DNA of 64,000 nucleotides from Tetramitus jugosus (lineage: Eukaryota; Heterolobosea; Eutetramitea; Acrasida; Vahlkampfiidae): NCBI GenBank assembly GCA_937625935.1, contig OW569353.1, positions 496,001 through 560,000 of the forward strand, read 5' to 3'. Each line of letters opens with the position of its first letter. The stretch's first letter is position 1. A model generated the notes under the pieces. It was not told the DNA's origin. It was given only the letters and a program-made list of their open reading frames with translations, and made no database searches. This document shows, piece by piece, positions 1 through 11,696 of this stretch. The position numbers and the translations under genes were made by a program.

Positions 1-1476
1 ATGAGAGAAGTGTTTAATCAGGCATCAATGAACGGTTTGGCACCGGAGCAAATATTGGACTGTAAATCGTTGTTCAAGACAGACATGTTGGCCATGTTGA
101 GAGGTATCATGATCACAGAGTGGAGCGCAGCAAAGCGGTTCAGTCAAACACAAGCGGCAGCATTGGAAGCCAAGGCAGGTACGGGAGTTGCTGCACAGTC
201 GGCCATGAAACAACAACAACAGCAAAAGACAACTGCTGGTGCACTGTCATCTCAACAACCAGAAACCACAAATATTGTAAAGGTGGAGAGCGGGGAAACG
301 ACACCGATGGCACCTACTCGTTCGACTCCACCTGCGAATGCATTTGGATCCACAATGCCAGCAGCGAATCGCGCCACAGTGAGTGCTCAACAGGTTAGCG
401 CTTCTTCGAATCAACCTCAAAGTGGAACTCATCCAAAGGAGCTAAAGAGTGTAGTCGTGCATGAATGCACATTGACATTTGTTGGTGAGAGTACTAGCTT
501 CTCAATTGAAATGATCGTTCGACAGGTGCCCGCATTTGCTAACGCGCCTGATTTTGAGCAGAGAGTTGCATTCAGCAAATGGCCCAAGGAGATTAGGTTT
601 AGTGGAAAGTTGCCAGAAATGAAATCGACTACAATCCAAACAGCCTGCAAAGAAAATAAGCAAACACTTTGTTTGTGGGAACCTAAGAATCCAGAAAAGA
701 GTGAAAGGTTTGCACAACTTCTCAAGAGTATGCATCAAAAGGATAAGGTAATCGTGCAGCAGTTGACAGATCCAAACGACACAAGTATGAAGTGTCTCAT
801 CATTTTCCCATATGCCACCTATACCAACAAGCAACAAGCAGCCAAGGAGTGTCAGATGATCAGTTGTGTGGTGGACAAACCCTACCATCCACCAACAACT
901 GAAGGACCATCTCAGGTACAACAACAATCTCAAGTCCAACCTTCTGCCCAAGTATCACACATTCAACCTAATATCACAAATCCTTCGGCTGTCATGCCTC
1001 AAGTGATGACAAATCCAGCCATGAACCCTGCCCAAATGAACATGTTTCCTTCCATGATGATCAATCAACAACAGCTCATGGCACAGATGCAATCTGGTGC
1101 CAATCCATTCTTCGGCTCTGTGCGGAATATGCCTGCTCAGATGACTCACCTTGGACAACTGAACCAACTTGCAGGTCAGATGGGACAAATGCCTCAGATG
1201 AGCCAGATGGGTCCAATACCTCAAATGAGTCAGATGGGACAAATGGGACAGATGCCTCAGATGAATCAAATGCAGATGAACCAACTGAGTCAAATGGGGC
1301 AATTAAATCAAATGGGACAAATGGGTGGCATGAATCCAATGATGCAACAAGGCCCCATGTTCGTGTTGCCCAATCAACCCATCTACGGTGCATATCAACC
1401 AATGATGATGATGCCCAATCAGCCCCAGCAACAAATGACCCCACAACAACTTCAAAACCCAAATACAAAGAAATAA
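1..1476 (+). CDS. Met/Gln-rich protein with a SPOC/MED25-ACID-like region (possibly 5'-partial)
   Basis: Open from the first base of the window to a TAA at 1474, 491 codons. The ATG at position 1 may be internal, so the true start may lie outside. Residues about 150-300 form a predicted beta-rich block with WPKEI, a stretch resembling 'F..LL..M..KDKVIVQQL' and then LIIFPY. This resembles the SPOC beta-barrel or the ACID domain of Mediator subunit 25, a family that contacts transcription activators. Residues about 300-491 are low complexity, rich in Met, Gln and Asn, with reiterated GQM/PQM units (about 1141-1340), typical of coactivators and prion-like segments. The coding call is secure. The domain call rests on pattern memory only, and a role in transcription is inference. 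Confidence 0.6.
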   Translation: MREVFNQASMNGLAPEQILDCKSLFKTDMLAMLRGIMITEWSAAKRFSQTQAAALEAKAGTGVAAQSAMKQQQQQKTTAGALSSQQPETTNIVKVESGETTPMAPTRSTPPANAFGSTMPAANRATVSAQQVSASSNQPQSGTHPKELKSVVVHECTLTFVGESTSFSIEMIVRQVPAFANAPDFEQRVAFSKWPKEIRFSGKLPEMKSTTIQTACKENKQTLCLWEPKNPEKSERFAQLLKSMHQKDKVIVQQLTDPNDTSMKCLIIFPYATYTNKQQAAKECQMISCVVDKPYHPPTTEGPSQVQQQSQVQPSAQVSHIQPNITNPSAVMPQVMTNPAMNPAQMNMFPSMMINQQQLMAQMQSGANPFFGSVRNMPAQMTHLGQLNQLAGQMGQMPQMSQMGPIPQMSQMGQMGQMPQMNQMQMNQLSQMGQLNQMGQMGGMNPMMQQGPMFVLPNQPIYGAYQPMMMMPNQPQQQMTPQQLQNPNTKK

Positions 1477-1627
1477 TACATTTTCTCTTGATCATTGTCA
1501 AGGTCGGTCAAAATAATGCCCAAACATGGAACCCGCCTCAAGTTTCACACAAAAGAATTCCACCACAAAATTGCACTTTTGCCAAGTGAAAAACCAACAA
1601 ACATTTAAAAAAAACACAAACAACAAA

Positions 1628-3749
<2,122 letters not shown>

Positions 3750-3896
3750 GTAGGAAGGACGTCCTAGTAAAAGAAACATCTCAAACACACATCAGATCGT
3801 TGTATTCACAGCATAGAAAAGATAAAAGCCTCTTTTGAAAAAGAGTACTACTTGTATGAACTTAACAAGAAACTGGCGGTCTCGAGCCAGCAAAAA

Positions 3897-4015
3897 GCCT
3901 ACATTACTGAGGGTTCTCGAGTAGTCTCCTATCTCAATACTAACTCAGCCAGATGGTGCTTAACTTCTCTATTCGAAATGGGAAGAGGTGGTTCCACCAT
4001 TGTATGAACGTAGAC
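3897..4015 (-). rRNA. 5S ribosomal RNA (copy 1)
   Basis: Read on the minus strand, 119 nt beginning GTCTACG and ending TGTAGGC, which pair as helix I (with one G-U at each side). Internal landmarks fit eukaryotic 5S: GAAGTTAAGCACC near the middle and TAGGAGACTAC in the internal control region. The RNA end is followed by TTTTT, a Pol III terminator. The sequence is identical over 119 nt to copies at 5146-5264 and 63553-63671. It lies between protein genes rather than in a tandem array. Confidence 0.95.
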
Positions 4016-4332
4016 ACTGTACTTCTGTAATAGAGCGATTTCCGCATTTTCGGTGCGTGTGATGCTGTTGTGTGCTGTGTTATGCTCAATATCCAAATGA
4101 ATATTTGTGGTTTGGATCAGTACCAACCACAGATCTCTCAAATGCGTTGATGTCATCAATTCATAAATGCGTTGTCCAGGTCGGGTTCCTTGACTCCAAT
4201 AATACACTTTTCCGGAGATCGGTGCGCAACTGGATCACAATGCGCTACTTTAGCGCTGTTTCTCTTTTGCTTAAAATCTGAACTGTGTCACACAACAGCG
4301 TCGATAGTAAACACAACACAATAGAACAAGGA
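4016..4332. other. 5S copy 1 upstream flank and intergenic spacer
   Basis: 317 bp with no convincing gene. It holds the 5S upstream element at about 4034-4050 and the leader of the SDR gene. Open frames here are short and lack family features. Nothing else recognised. Confidence 0.5.
4034..4050 (-). promoter_or_regulatory. Conserved element upstream of 5S copy 1
   Basis: The plus-strand string 'gagcgatttccgcatttt' lies 19-35 bp upstream of the 5S start. Nearly the same string occurs at the same distance before copies 2 and 3, while the rest of the flanks differ. A Pol III upstream promoter element is inferred. Confidence 0.55.
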
Positions 4333-5037
4333 ATGACAAAGTATTTAATCACAGGAGCATCCAGAGGCATCGGATTGGAACTCGTACGACAATTATTGGA
4401 CAGAGATACCACAGAGTTCGTCTTCGCCGCATCTCGTTCAGGTAGTAAGCAACTAGAGGAGCTGGCCAATCACCCAAAGTTGAAACTTGTAGAGTTGGAT
4501 GTGTCAGATGAGGAGACCATCAAGAAGGCAGCTGAGAAACTCAAGCCATACAAGATTAATGTACTGGTGAACAATGCTGGTGTCAATGCAAGTGGAAGCA
4601 GCCTGACAACAACTTCTGAAGGAGCACTAGAAGCCTTTCGCATCAATGTGGTTGGGCCTTTGTTGGTAACAAAGTATTTCCTCCCACTATTAGAAACTGA
4701 TTCAGCTAAACCAGCTATCATTGCCAACATCTCTTCGCTGCTCGCATCTCTGAAAGAAGCAACGAATTCAGATTATCAATTTTTTGAGAATGTGCCATAC
4801 AGAGTCTCCAAGGCAGCTCTCAATATGCTCACTAGATTGCAGTCTCTTGAGCTCAAGGACAAAAACATTGTTGTAGTTTCTTTCAGTCCTGGCTGGGTCT
4901 CAACAGATATGGGCGGTCCGACTGCCCCTGTCACTCCAAAGGAGAGTGTCGAAGGTTTGATCAAAGGATTGGACAGAGTTCAAATCGAAGACACTGGAAA
5001 GTTTTTGGACTATACCGGAGTAGAACTTCCATTGTAA
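4333..5037 (+). CDS. Short-chain dehydrogenase/reductase (SDR)
   Basis: 234 residues of a classical Rossmann-fold SDR. The cofactor motif is TGASRGIG near the N-terminus, NNAG (VLVNNAGVN) follows strand 4, and the active site is S (ANISSL) with Y-x3-K (YRVSK). The C-terminal SPGWVSTDMGG loop is that of the C-factor/sniffer-like, carbonyl-reductase-type SDRs. Substrate cannot be told. The frame is open from 4285, but the ATG at 4333 sits six codons before the nucleotide-binding motif, as is usual for the family, so I took it. An AATAAA-like signal follows at about 5080. The gene is bracketed by two identical 5S rRNA genes. Confidence 0.9.
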   Translation: MTKYLITGASRGIGLELVRQLLDRDTTEFVFAASRSGSKQLEELANHPKLKLVELDVSDEETIKKAAEKLKPYKINVLVNNAGVNASGSSLTTTSEGALEAFRINVVGPLLVTKYFLPLLETDSAKPAIIANISSLLASLKEATNSDYQFFENVPYRVSKAALNMLTRLQSLELKDKNIVVVSFSPGWVSTDMGGPTAPVTPKESVEGLIKGLDRVQIEDTGKFLDYTGVELPL

Positions 5038-5145
5038 TCTGTGCTAAAGATAATAGTTGCCAATAACGCCTGTAAAACAAAATAAAGTTTCATCAGCTTA
5101 GAGTTTTAATACAGTCGCAATGCGTACGCGCCGAATCCAACAAAA

Positions 5146-5264
5146 GCCTACATTACTGAGGGTTCTCGAGTAGTCTCCTATCTCAATACTAACTCAGCCA
5201 GATGGTGCTTAACTTCTCTATTCGAAATGGGAAGAGGTGGTTCCACCATTGTATGAACGTAGAC
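5146..5264 (-). rRNA. 5S ribosomal RNA (copy 2)
   Basis: 119-nt minus-strand copy identical to copies 1 and 3, with helix I ends GTCTACG/TGTAGGC and a TTTT terminator after the 3' end. A retroinsertion sits in its upstream flank, beginning about 35 bp from the 5S start. Confidence 0.95.
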
Positions 5265-5281
5265 ACTGTATCTCTATTATA

Positions 5282-5300
5282 GAGCTATTTCCGCATTTTT
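5282..5300 (-). promoter_or_regulatory. Conserved element upstream of 5S copy 2
   Basis: Plus-strand 'gagctatttccgcattttt' at -18 to -36 from the 5S start, matching copies 1 and 3 in sequence and spacing. The retroinsertion target begins at its T-run. A Pol III upstream element is inferred. Confidence 0.55.
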
Positions 5301-5688
5301 AGTGGTTGGACATTGGTTGGACGTGTCACCGTTGGTGATACTGCTGCTAACAAGATCTCGGCCAGGTTGGCCAGTATCAAGTCAGGTGCTCTCCGTAGGT
5401 CCTACCAACTGGCTAGGACTACGGAGCCATCTGACCTCACCAGTGGTGCTCCAGTCGGTAGTGGAGGCCCTCGCAACGAATCCCTGAAGAAGGGATCAAA
5501 ACAACATTCCAAGAAGAGAATGAATCCTGTTGCGTAGGCCTGCCACTCCACTGGGCAAGCACCACACCATGTTAGACAATTGAGAGTAGGCAAGCCTGCT
5601 CTCAAACAAAAGAAAAATAAAAGTTCCGCAACGTGGTGCTCACGCACCATTTGTTGTATTAAAAAAAAAAATTAGTGGTTGGACATTG
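5299..5688 (+). mobile_element. Poly(A)-tailed retroinsertion with 17-bp target-site duplications
   Basis: The exact 17-mer ttagtggttggacattg occurs at 5299-5315 and again at 5672-5688. Between them is a 356-bp insert ending in 11 A residues (5661-5671), with AATAAA at 5616-5621. Flanking direct repeats plus a terminal A-run are the hallmark of LINE-type target-primed insertion. The insert is open from its first base (frame of 5313) to TAG at about 5535, about 74 codons with no ATG at the front, as expected for a 5'-truncated copy of an mRNA or of a LINE ORF 3' end. The 3' part contains hairpin-forming stretches (GAGAGTAGGC/GCCTGCTCTC; TGGTGC/GCACCA). I do not recognise the peptide. It is more GC-rich than its surroundings. 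A SINE is an alternative. Confidence 0.8.
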
Positions 5689-5838
5689 TCTACAGATCTG
5701 CAGTGAAATATATCACAAGTGGTCGTCTGCCAACAGCTGTTTTAAAGCTCGAATGGCTCCAGGCACAACCTCGAAGTGGAACTTGTGCACACGGATGAGG
5801 TGGGGCACTACCTCTACAATACAGTTGACGACATTGAT

Positions 5839-6813
5839 TTAACACAAGATGCATTTACCCTTGCCTGAACTTGAGTTTTCGCGCAGTTTATGTCGGATGA
5901 GAGCACATTTGATCAGTGTATCATGAAAAGCTTCACCAAGATTCTGTCCAGTAAGTGCACTGGTTTCCATATATAAGATGCAATTCTGGCGCTCTGCCAT
6001 GCATTGTCCTTCTTCTGGAGTGATGGATTCCAAAACATTCTCTCTCAGATCGACTTTAGTTCCCACTAACATAACGATTGCTTCAGGACAATGAGCCATG
6101 ATCTCAAACAACCACTTCATTGTTATGTTTTGAAAGCTCGAAGGATCCACGACAGAGAAACACATAAGAAAAATATGGGTGCCTAGGTAGGACAGAGGTC
6201 TCAACCGTCGATACTCGTCCGAGCCAAAAGTGTCCCAAATGTAAATTGTTCTCTTGTTTTCTCCCATTGATGTCTCAATACAATAGCTCTCCATTACTGA
6301 TGGACAATAGAACTCTGGAAATTCGTTTCGAACAGTTCTCACTTGCAGATAAGTCTTTCCAATGAAGCAATCTCCCACAACAACAACCTTGATGTAATTC
6401 AGGTTTTTCTGTTTCATTTGTAAATTCTCTGCCGATATCTCATCAACTCCAGTTAAGCCAAGGCATTTATGATGAGGTTGATCCAATATGGGAGGCACGG
6501 CACAAATGGCCTCCTTTCTTTGTTCGATGACATCGGAAATGACTTGCTTCAGAACCAACACTTTTTCTCTAAAGTTGCTGACAGATTGCACACGTTCCAG
6601 AAAACAAGATCGAATGAATTCATATCTGGGACGTTCAACCACAGATTGAAACACAGGGGCCCACAAAAGATTGTGCCCCGTTAGCTCAAACATGCTCCAT
6701 GACCTTTGGGCAAGTCTCATGTGACTCAATTCATTCACCGACAAAAAAGAAAGAACGACAAGTGAAACATCGTCCGGTAGCTGCAAGAACAGTGAGTTGT
6801 ATTGTTCGCACAT
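5839..6813 (-). CDS. F-box / Rho-family GTPase fusion with altered catalytic residues
   Basis: 324 residues. Residues about 8-55 are an F-box (LPDDVSLVVLSFLSVNELS..., then LLWAPVF), the Skp1-binding motif of SCF ubiquitin ligases. Residues about 138-320 are a Rho-type GTPase: P-loop GDCFIGKT, switch II WDTFGSDEY, then LRPLSY, G4 TKVDLRE, G5 ETSAL, and a C-terminal CAAX box CILC for prenylation. The position equal to Rac Gly12 is C149, Ala59 is F, and catalytic Gln61 is S198, so GTP hydrolysis should be weak or absent. A longer ORF starts at 6891 with a non-conserved stretch; I chose the ATG at 6813, which leaves a 65-bp divergent spacer to the next gene. Membrane-targeted substrate-recruiting ligase activity is inference. 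Confidence 0.85.
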   Translation of the reverse strand: MCEQYNSLFLQLPDDVSLVVLSFLSVNELSHMRLAQRSWSMFELTGHNLLWAPVFQSVVERPRYEFIRSCFLERVQSVSNFREKVLVLKQVISDVIEQRKEAICAVPPILDQPHHKCLGLTGVDEISAENLQMKQKNLNYIKVVVVGDCFIGKTYLQVRTVRNEFPEFYCPSVMESYCIETSMGENKRTIYIWDTFGSDEYRRLRPLSYLGTHIFLMCFSVVDPSSFQNITMKWLFEIMAHCPEAIVMLVGTKVDLRENVLESITPEEGQCMAERQNCILYMETSALTGQNLGEAFHDTLIKCALIRHKLRENSSSGKGKCILC

Positions 6814-6878
6814 GGTCAGTTCTTTGTTTGGTGGATTTGTTTTTTTTTTCGACTCCAAGAAACAAACAACAACAACCA

Positions 6879-8039
6879 ATGACAAATCCATCCATCAATC
6901 ACCACCATCATCACCATCATCACCCCCATCATAGCAACCTCGAGGTTAACAATTCCAACAGTAGTAGTAGTCGACCGAGCAATCAAAACTTACATCGTCG
7001 AGTCATCAGTCACGACAATCAATCATCATTCACATACACTGATTCTTCTACATCACCACGTCCACTCTCACCTTCTTCATTGAACAACAACAACATGACA
7101 AATAATAACAATAGTTCATCATCATCGATATTGATCAATATTCCATCATCATCATCGCGTCACTATGATGATGATGATGATGATGACGATGATGAAAACA
7201 AGATGTTGAATAATGAGGATCATGAGTTGTTATTGTCGTTTCAAATTTCTGTTCGATTTTCAACAGGTGATACCATTAGCATCACAAGGAACAATCATGA
7301 ATTTTCTCAGATGCACATTAGTGATCTCAAATCACTCATTAGACAGCAAGTAATGATGAATAGCGATGATGATGATGATGATGAGTCAAAACAACATTTG
7401 AAGAAAATGATGAGTGAAAAACCAAACATGCGATTGATTTATCAGGGAAAGCTATTGTTGGATCCGTTGCCCTGTCATTTTTACAAAATGGTCAATCATT
7501 GCTTTGTTCACTGTATTTTATCTGAAGAGACATCAACTTCTGCTTCTTCATCATCTTCATCACAAGCTAGCTCTTCTTCAGTGATTGGTAATGTTGTTGA
7601 TCAACATGGCTTTAGCTTGGAGAGACGAGGATTTGATCGATTGAGAGACTCTGGTTTGTTGGACGATGATGTTTATCATGTGAGAAGTGAGTTTTATTCG
7701 ACGAGACAGCACTTGTTGGTTCAGTATGATCATGGTCAGTTGACACTTGAAGATCTTTATGTCTTGGAAGAGCAGTGGATGAACGAAGATTATGTGCAGC
7801 AACAGCAACAGCAGGGAACCACTTTGATGCAGAGTGCAGACGAATCAGCTACAGGCGACAATCAATTATTTGACACGAGTAATTATTATGCTTTTATTGG
7901 CATGTTCATTGGATTTTATTTCAACATTGCCGCATGTTTATTGCTGTTGGAACGAGCGAGTTCGAACAAGCTGAAATACGGTCTCATTGCTGGTATCATT
8001 TGTAATGTATCATTCGCGGTCATACGTTTCTTTATTTAG
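6879..8039 (+). CDS. DSC3-like ubiquitin-ligase complex subunit (UBL, DUF2407-type C-terminus, two TM)
   Basis: 386 residues. The first about 115 are low complexity (His, Asn, Ser, Asp runs). A divergent ubiquitin-like segment follows (about 118-210, ending MRLIYQGKLLLDPLP...), then the block RGFDRLRDSGLLDDDV...RSEFY and L-EEQWM typical of the DSC3/DUF2407 C-terminal domain, and two hydrophobic helices at the end (YYAFIGMFIGFYFNIAACLLL; YGLIAGIICNVSFAVI). In fungi Dsc3 belongs to a Golgi/endosome membrane E3 ligase with Dsc1 and Dsc2. I chose the ATG at 6879 after 'caacaacc'; upstream codons in frame overlap the divergent F-box/Rho gene and look like leader. Confidence 0.75.
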   Translation: MTNPSINHHHHHHHHPHHSNLEVNNSNSSSSRPSNQNLHRRVISHDNQSSFTYTDSSTSPRPLSPSSLNNNNMTNNNNSSSSSILINIPSSSSRHYDDDDDDDDDENKMLNNEDHELLLSFQISVRFSTGDTISITRNNHEFSQMHISDLKSLIRQQVMMNSDDDDDDESKQHLKKMMSEKPNMRLIYQGKLLLDPLPCHFYKMVNHCFVHCILSEETSTSASSSSSSQASSSSVIGNVVDQHGFSLERRGFDRLRDSGLLDDDVYHVRSEFYSTRQHLLVQYDHGQLTLEDLYVLEEQWMNEDYVQQQQQQGTTLMQSADESATGDNQLFDTSNYYAFIGMFIGFYFNIAACLLLLERASSNKLKYGLIAGIICNVSFAVIRFFI

Positions 8040-8238
8040 AAGAGGAAATACACCTATCGAGCTTGTTTCCCGCCCTTTTTCGTGGTTGACTGACAGATGA
8101 TTGAACCGACACTGTCTGCAACGAACCAACGCCAAGCGGCATACAATAATCAATTCGACACAAAAAAGCGAACAACAACAACATATCGATATATCGACAT
8201 CGACAACCAATACTCATACAAAATAGTAATCATTCCAA

Positions 8239-10406
8239 ATGTTCTACGGCTCCCAGCTTGTCATCTCCAAAAAAGGTGTGTTTTGAAACAAAAAAACTGA
8301 ATACAAAAATTTTTGTATTCATGAAACACGTGACTAACAACAATCATACATAAAAAAATAGACCCATTGACATTGGTGTTACTCGCAGCTCAAAACACTG
8401 CCATGAACAAGAAAAAGTTGTCAAAGAGGAAAATTTTGGACTCGAACATTGAACAACTCAGTTCACACATTGTATCCACCACGGTTGAAAAACAAGTGAC
8501 GCTCAGAATATCGAGCACACTCCTGTTGGGCATCGTTGTCATTTATCAACGAAAAATTCAGTACTTGCTATCAGACAGTAACCAATTTATGATTCAAGTG
8601 CGAAGTCATCATGGTATGATGATGATGAAAAGTGGTGCCGGATATGGTGAGAAAGATGATGTGTTGAGAACCAAGAACAACATCAATTTATCATCAGATT
8701 CTGATGAAAAAATTGATTTACCATGGAAGAAGCAACATGTGCAGTGGAATCACATCACACTACCACCAGTGTTGCTCATGAATCACCAACATCACCAACA
8801 TCATCATCAGGAATACAACCAGGATGATATTGAACAGAGTGAGCATGAGGTCAATACGAGACTATTGAACAGTAACAAGGGTAGTAATTCAAAGAGTAGA
8901 AACGATTTCTTTCATCAATGGAGATCCATGTTTCAAGGACAAGAACTGCAACAACAAAAAACAGACTTCAATGGTCATTCAAAGGACTACTTTTGGGAAT
9001 TTGATGAAACCATTACAGTGACTGATGATTCCATGGTACAGTCATCTTCCAATCAACAACAAAAACATACGTTTGCCAATTGGAGAGATATTACGTTGCA
9101 GGAAGTCAGTGAAATTGAGCTCAATGAAACAGAACTCAACAGTGCAAGATGGAATAGTTCAGTCAATCGTACAGAAGTTGAATTGATGAATGATGAAGAT
9201 GTGTTTCAAACCACTGATTTTGACATGTCTCACTTGTTGCTCACTGAGGAGGATGGACTGTGGGGAGCAGCTACAAGTGATGGACATGGTGGTCATGACG
9301 CAGAAATCAATAGTAACAATGGAGATACCATGATTGGATTCTCAGAAGATGAGACCGCAAACAATGATCCTCAGCACCCTGCACAGCAGGAGGAGCTCGA
9401 ACAGGAACATGGTGTCATTGGTCAAAAGCGAGGTCAAAAACGATCTATTCAACAATTGATTATCGATGATGAAGTGTGTATTAGCAATGAAACGATGAGA
9501 GCTCAATTGGAAGATGCCAGTGCAATTACACTGAGCCGTCATCGACCACACTTGTGCAGCAGTGGAGATGATCATGGTTGGAATGAACCGAATACTACAA
9601 GTACTGATCGTTGTAATAATGCGAACAAGAGCCGTTCAGCTCTCTTGTTGAAACATTTACAAATGAACCCAATGTCTTTCGGGTTGCATTCATCCATGAT
9701 TCAATTTTACCAAGCGAGAGCCCAATGGGTTACAAGTAATGATCATAAGAGGAGGAGATTGGAGGAAAAGAGATCAGATGAGATTGTCACGGGAAGAGTC
9801 AACGAGAATGATCGAAGCCAACAAAGGAATGAAGAATTTGGAGGTGATGATCATAGTGGTCTTCATGCTCTAGGTTTCGATGAAGAATTTGAGCCAGCTG
9901 ATCCACTGAGAGGACCTGCCTCCGTGATGAGAACACCGTCGAAGAATAGAAGACACAGACAATTGTTAACCCCGATAGACAACAATGAACTGACTGCAAT
10001 TTTAATGTTTGATGATCATCAACTTGTGACTCAAACACCGCAGAAACAACAGAATAGTTTGGTATCTGGCTCACCATCATCCTTGGATCTCGCAATGAAC
10101 AATACTAGCATTCAATCATCCATTTCATATGACTCCAACCATTCTGGAGCATCACCCAGCGCTAAGACAGCAAACATGCAGAGAAAAACCTGGAAGATGC
10201 TCGAATATTGTCGCTCTAAAATGAACGACAACCAAGAGCAGTATACATTCAAGGATATTGCAAAAACGAGAGATCCAACACTTGCAAGTCTCTGTTTTTA
10301 TCATATCCTTGTTCTGGCAACCAATGATTTCATTAAGGTGCGTCAGGATGAACCTTATGGCAACATTACGATTCAAAGCTCGACAAATTTCCAAAAGAAT
10401 TATTAA
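8239..10406 (+). CDS. RAD21: Alpha-kleisin of cohesin (Rad21/Rec8 family), two exons
   Basis: Exon 1 is 8239-8275 and exon 2 is 8362-10406, split by an 86-bp intron (GTGTGT...AATAG). Exon 1 encodes MFYGSQLVISKK and completes the kleisin N-terminus (compare the family start MFY..x.VLSK+GPL). Exon 2 continues DPLTLVLLAAQ, then LRISSTLLLGIVVIYQRKIQYLL, the conserved SMC3-binding region. The middle of about 480 residues is acidic and low complexity. The last 70 residues (TWKMLEYCRSKM... then TLASLCFYHILVLAT) are the C-terminal winged helix that binds SMC1. Kleisins close the cohesin ring. Whether this is the mitotic or meiotic paralogue cannot be decided. It runs convergently into the RCC1 gene, 35 bp apart. 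Confidence 0.88.
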
Positions 10407-10441
10407 GTTTCAGCCCAATTGATCGTTCACCTCGAACATAC

Positions 10442-11605
10442 TCACGAGAGTGTGATGATTGAAATGTCAGACAATCGCAAGGAACTCTCTAACAAAGCAA
10501 CAGAAAGTTTCAAATCAACTTTGTTGCCTGTGCATCTCTTCCATAATAAAAAGGAAAGATTCATCGATGTACTCACTTGCCAGGTTCCTTCTTGGTACTT
10601 TAGCATATTCAGGTGGTTGAAACCTGGCACTGGACACAAGATTGGTAGCTCCATCTTCACTAAATTGCCATCCTTTTTCACACTTTTTGGTTGAAAGGGA
10701 ATGACTCGATCACCACCTATTATACAACAGAACTGATAGCTAGATGACAGGAATTTCGTTGAATAAATGGTGCTGGGATCATCTGTAGCGAACAATGTTA
10801 TTTCCTGTGGAGGATAACACGCTCCGACATCAGTGAATCTCACACCATTCGTCATCTTGTGAAGTACTGGGCTCGTTCGGTATCCTACCGTGATCAACTC
10901 ACCCTGTTGTGTAATCAATGAATACTGCATGCTTCCGCACGTTGTTTTCACAATTGTGTGTAATCCATAATCAATCTCTTTAACAACCTCTAACGTACGT
11001 TCTCTACCAAAGAGAAACACTCTGCCACGAGATGTGCACAGAATGGTCCTGGAAATTCCACACGATATGTGCACAATCACCTCTTCTGGCTTCAAACCTG
11101 GGATTTCCAAGAGGGTAGGAGTTGGGGCAGAATAGGGTATCCTTGACGTATCGAATCCAAGACTACCCTCTTTGTTCAATCCACATGCATAAACTCGACC
11201 TTCTTCAGTCAACAAAAGAGTGTGATAAGCACCACAGTGGGCTTCCTTGACTCTGACACCTGGTGGAAGCTTCATTTTGACAGGAATATGCACATTATCA
11301 ACGAAACAAGCACCAATACCACAAGCACCAACGTCATTGGATCCACAGCTATATGCAGTTCCATCTTCCATCACAAACACAGTATGTGCGGCATGTAGAG
11401 TTCCATTTGAGTCCAAATGGATGACCTTGAGCTTTGGATCCAACCTCGGAAAAGAAGTCGACGGGTTGGACGACGGCGGCGGTAGACGACGATCAGAAGG
11501 ATGACCTCTGCCGCACTCACCAAACTTGCTCGTTCCATGGACAGACACCAGACCATCATCGTACAGAAAAAAAGCGACAAAAATTCCACAAACTACTCGC
11601 TTCAT
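10442..11605 (-). CDS. RCC1-repeat (beta-propeller) protein
   Basis: 387 residues with several RCC1-type blades: FVAFFLYDDGLVSVHGTSKFGECG, HTVFVMEDGTAYSCGSNDVG, HTLLLTEEGRVYACGLNKEGSLG, RTILCTSRGRVFLFG and YSLITQQGELITVG. Each shows the 'H/S-xx-L-xx-DG-xxx-x-GxN-xxG' pattern. The C-terminal 100 residues are less regular. RCC1-fold proteins range from Ran exchange factors to ligase adaptors; no specific partner is readable here. RCC1-repeat genes are numerous in Naegleria-like genomes (general knowledge). The head-to-head spacer with the TPR gene is 91 bp. Confidence 0.85.
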   Translation of the reverse strand: MKRVVCGIFVAFFLYDDGLVSVHGTSKFGECGRGHPSDRRLPPPSSNPSTSFPRLDPKLKVIHLDSNGTLHAAHTVFVMEDGTAYSCGSNDVGACGIGACFVDNVHIPVKMKLPPGVRVKEAHCGAYHTLLLTEEGRVYACGLNKEGSLGFDTSRIPYSAPTPTLLEIPGLKPEEVIVHISCGISRTILCTSRGRVFLFGRERTLEVVKEIDYGLHTIVKTTCGSMQYSLITQQGELITVGYRTSPVLHKMTNGVRFTDVGACYPPQEITLFATDDPSTIYSTKFLSSSYQFCCIIGGDRVIPFQPKSVKKDGNLVKMELPILCPVPGFNHLNMLKYQEGTWQVSTSMNLSFLLWKRCTGNKVDLKLSVALLESSLRLSDISIITLS

Positions 11606-11696
11606 TCTTCTTTTGCTTTCTCAATTGATTGTTTGTTGTTTCTTCTTTCCACAACAAGCAAAAAGCAATTCTTTCAAGGAACAAAGAAGCAACAAC

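Noticed and set aside
1141-1340. Possible tandem repeat array or CRISPR-like periodicity
   Set aside because: The repeats are codon-phased Gly-Gln-Met/Pro-Gln-Met units inside a coding region.
5839-8039. Overlapping starts of divergent genes at 6699-6891
   Set aside because: Internal ATGs at 6813 and 6879 with proper context remove the overlap.
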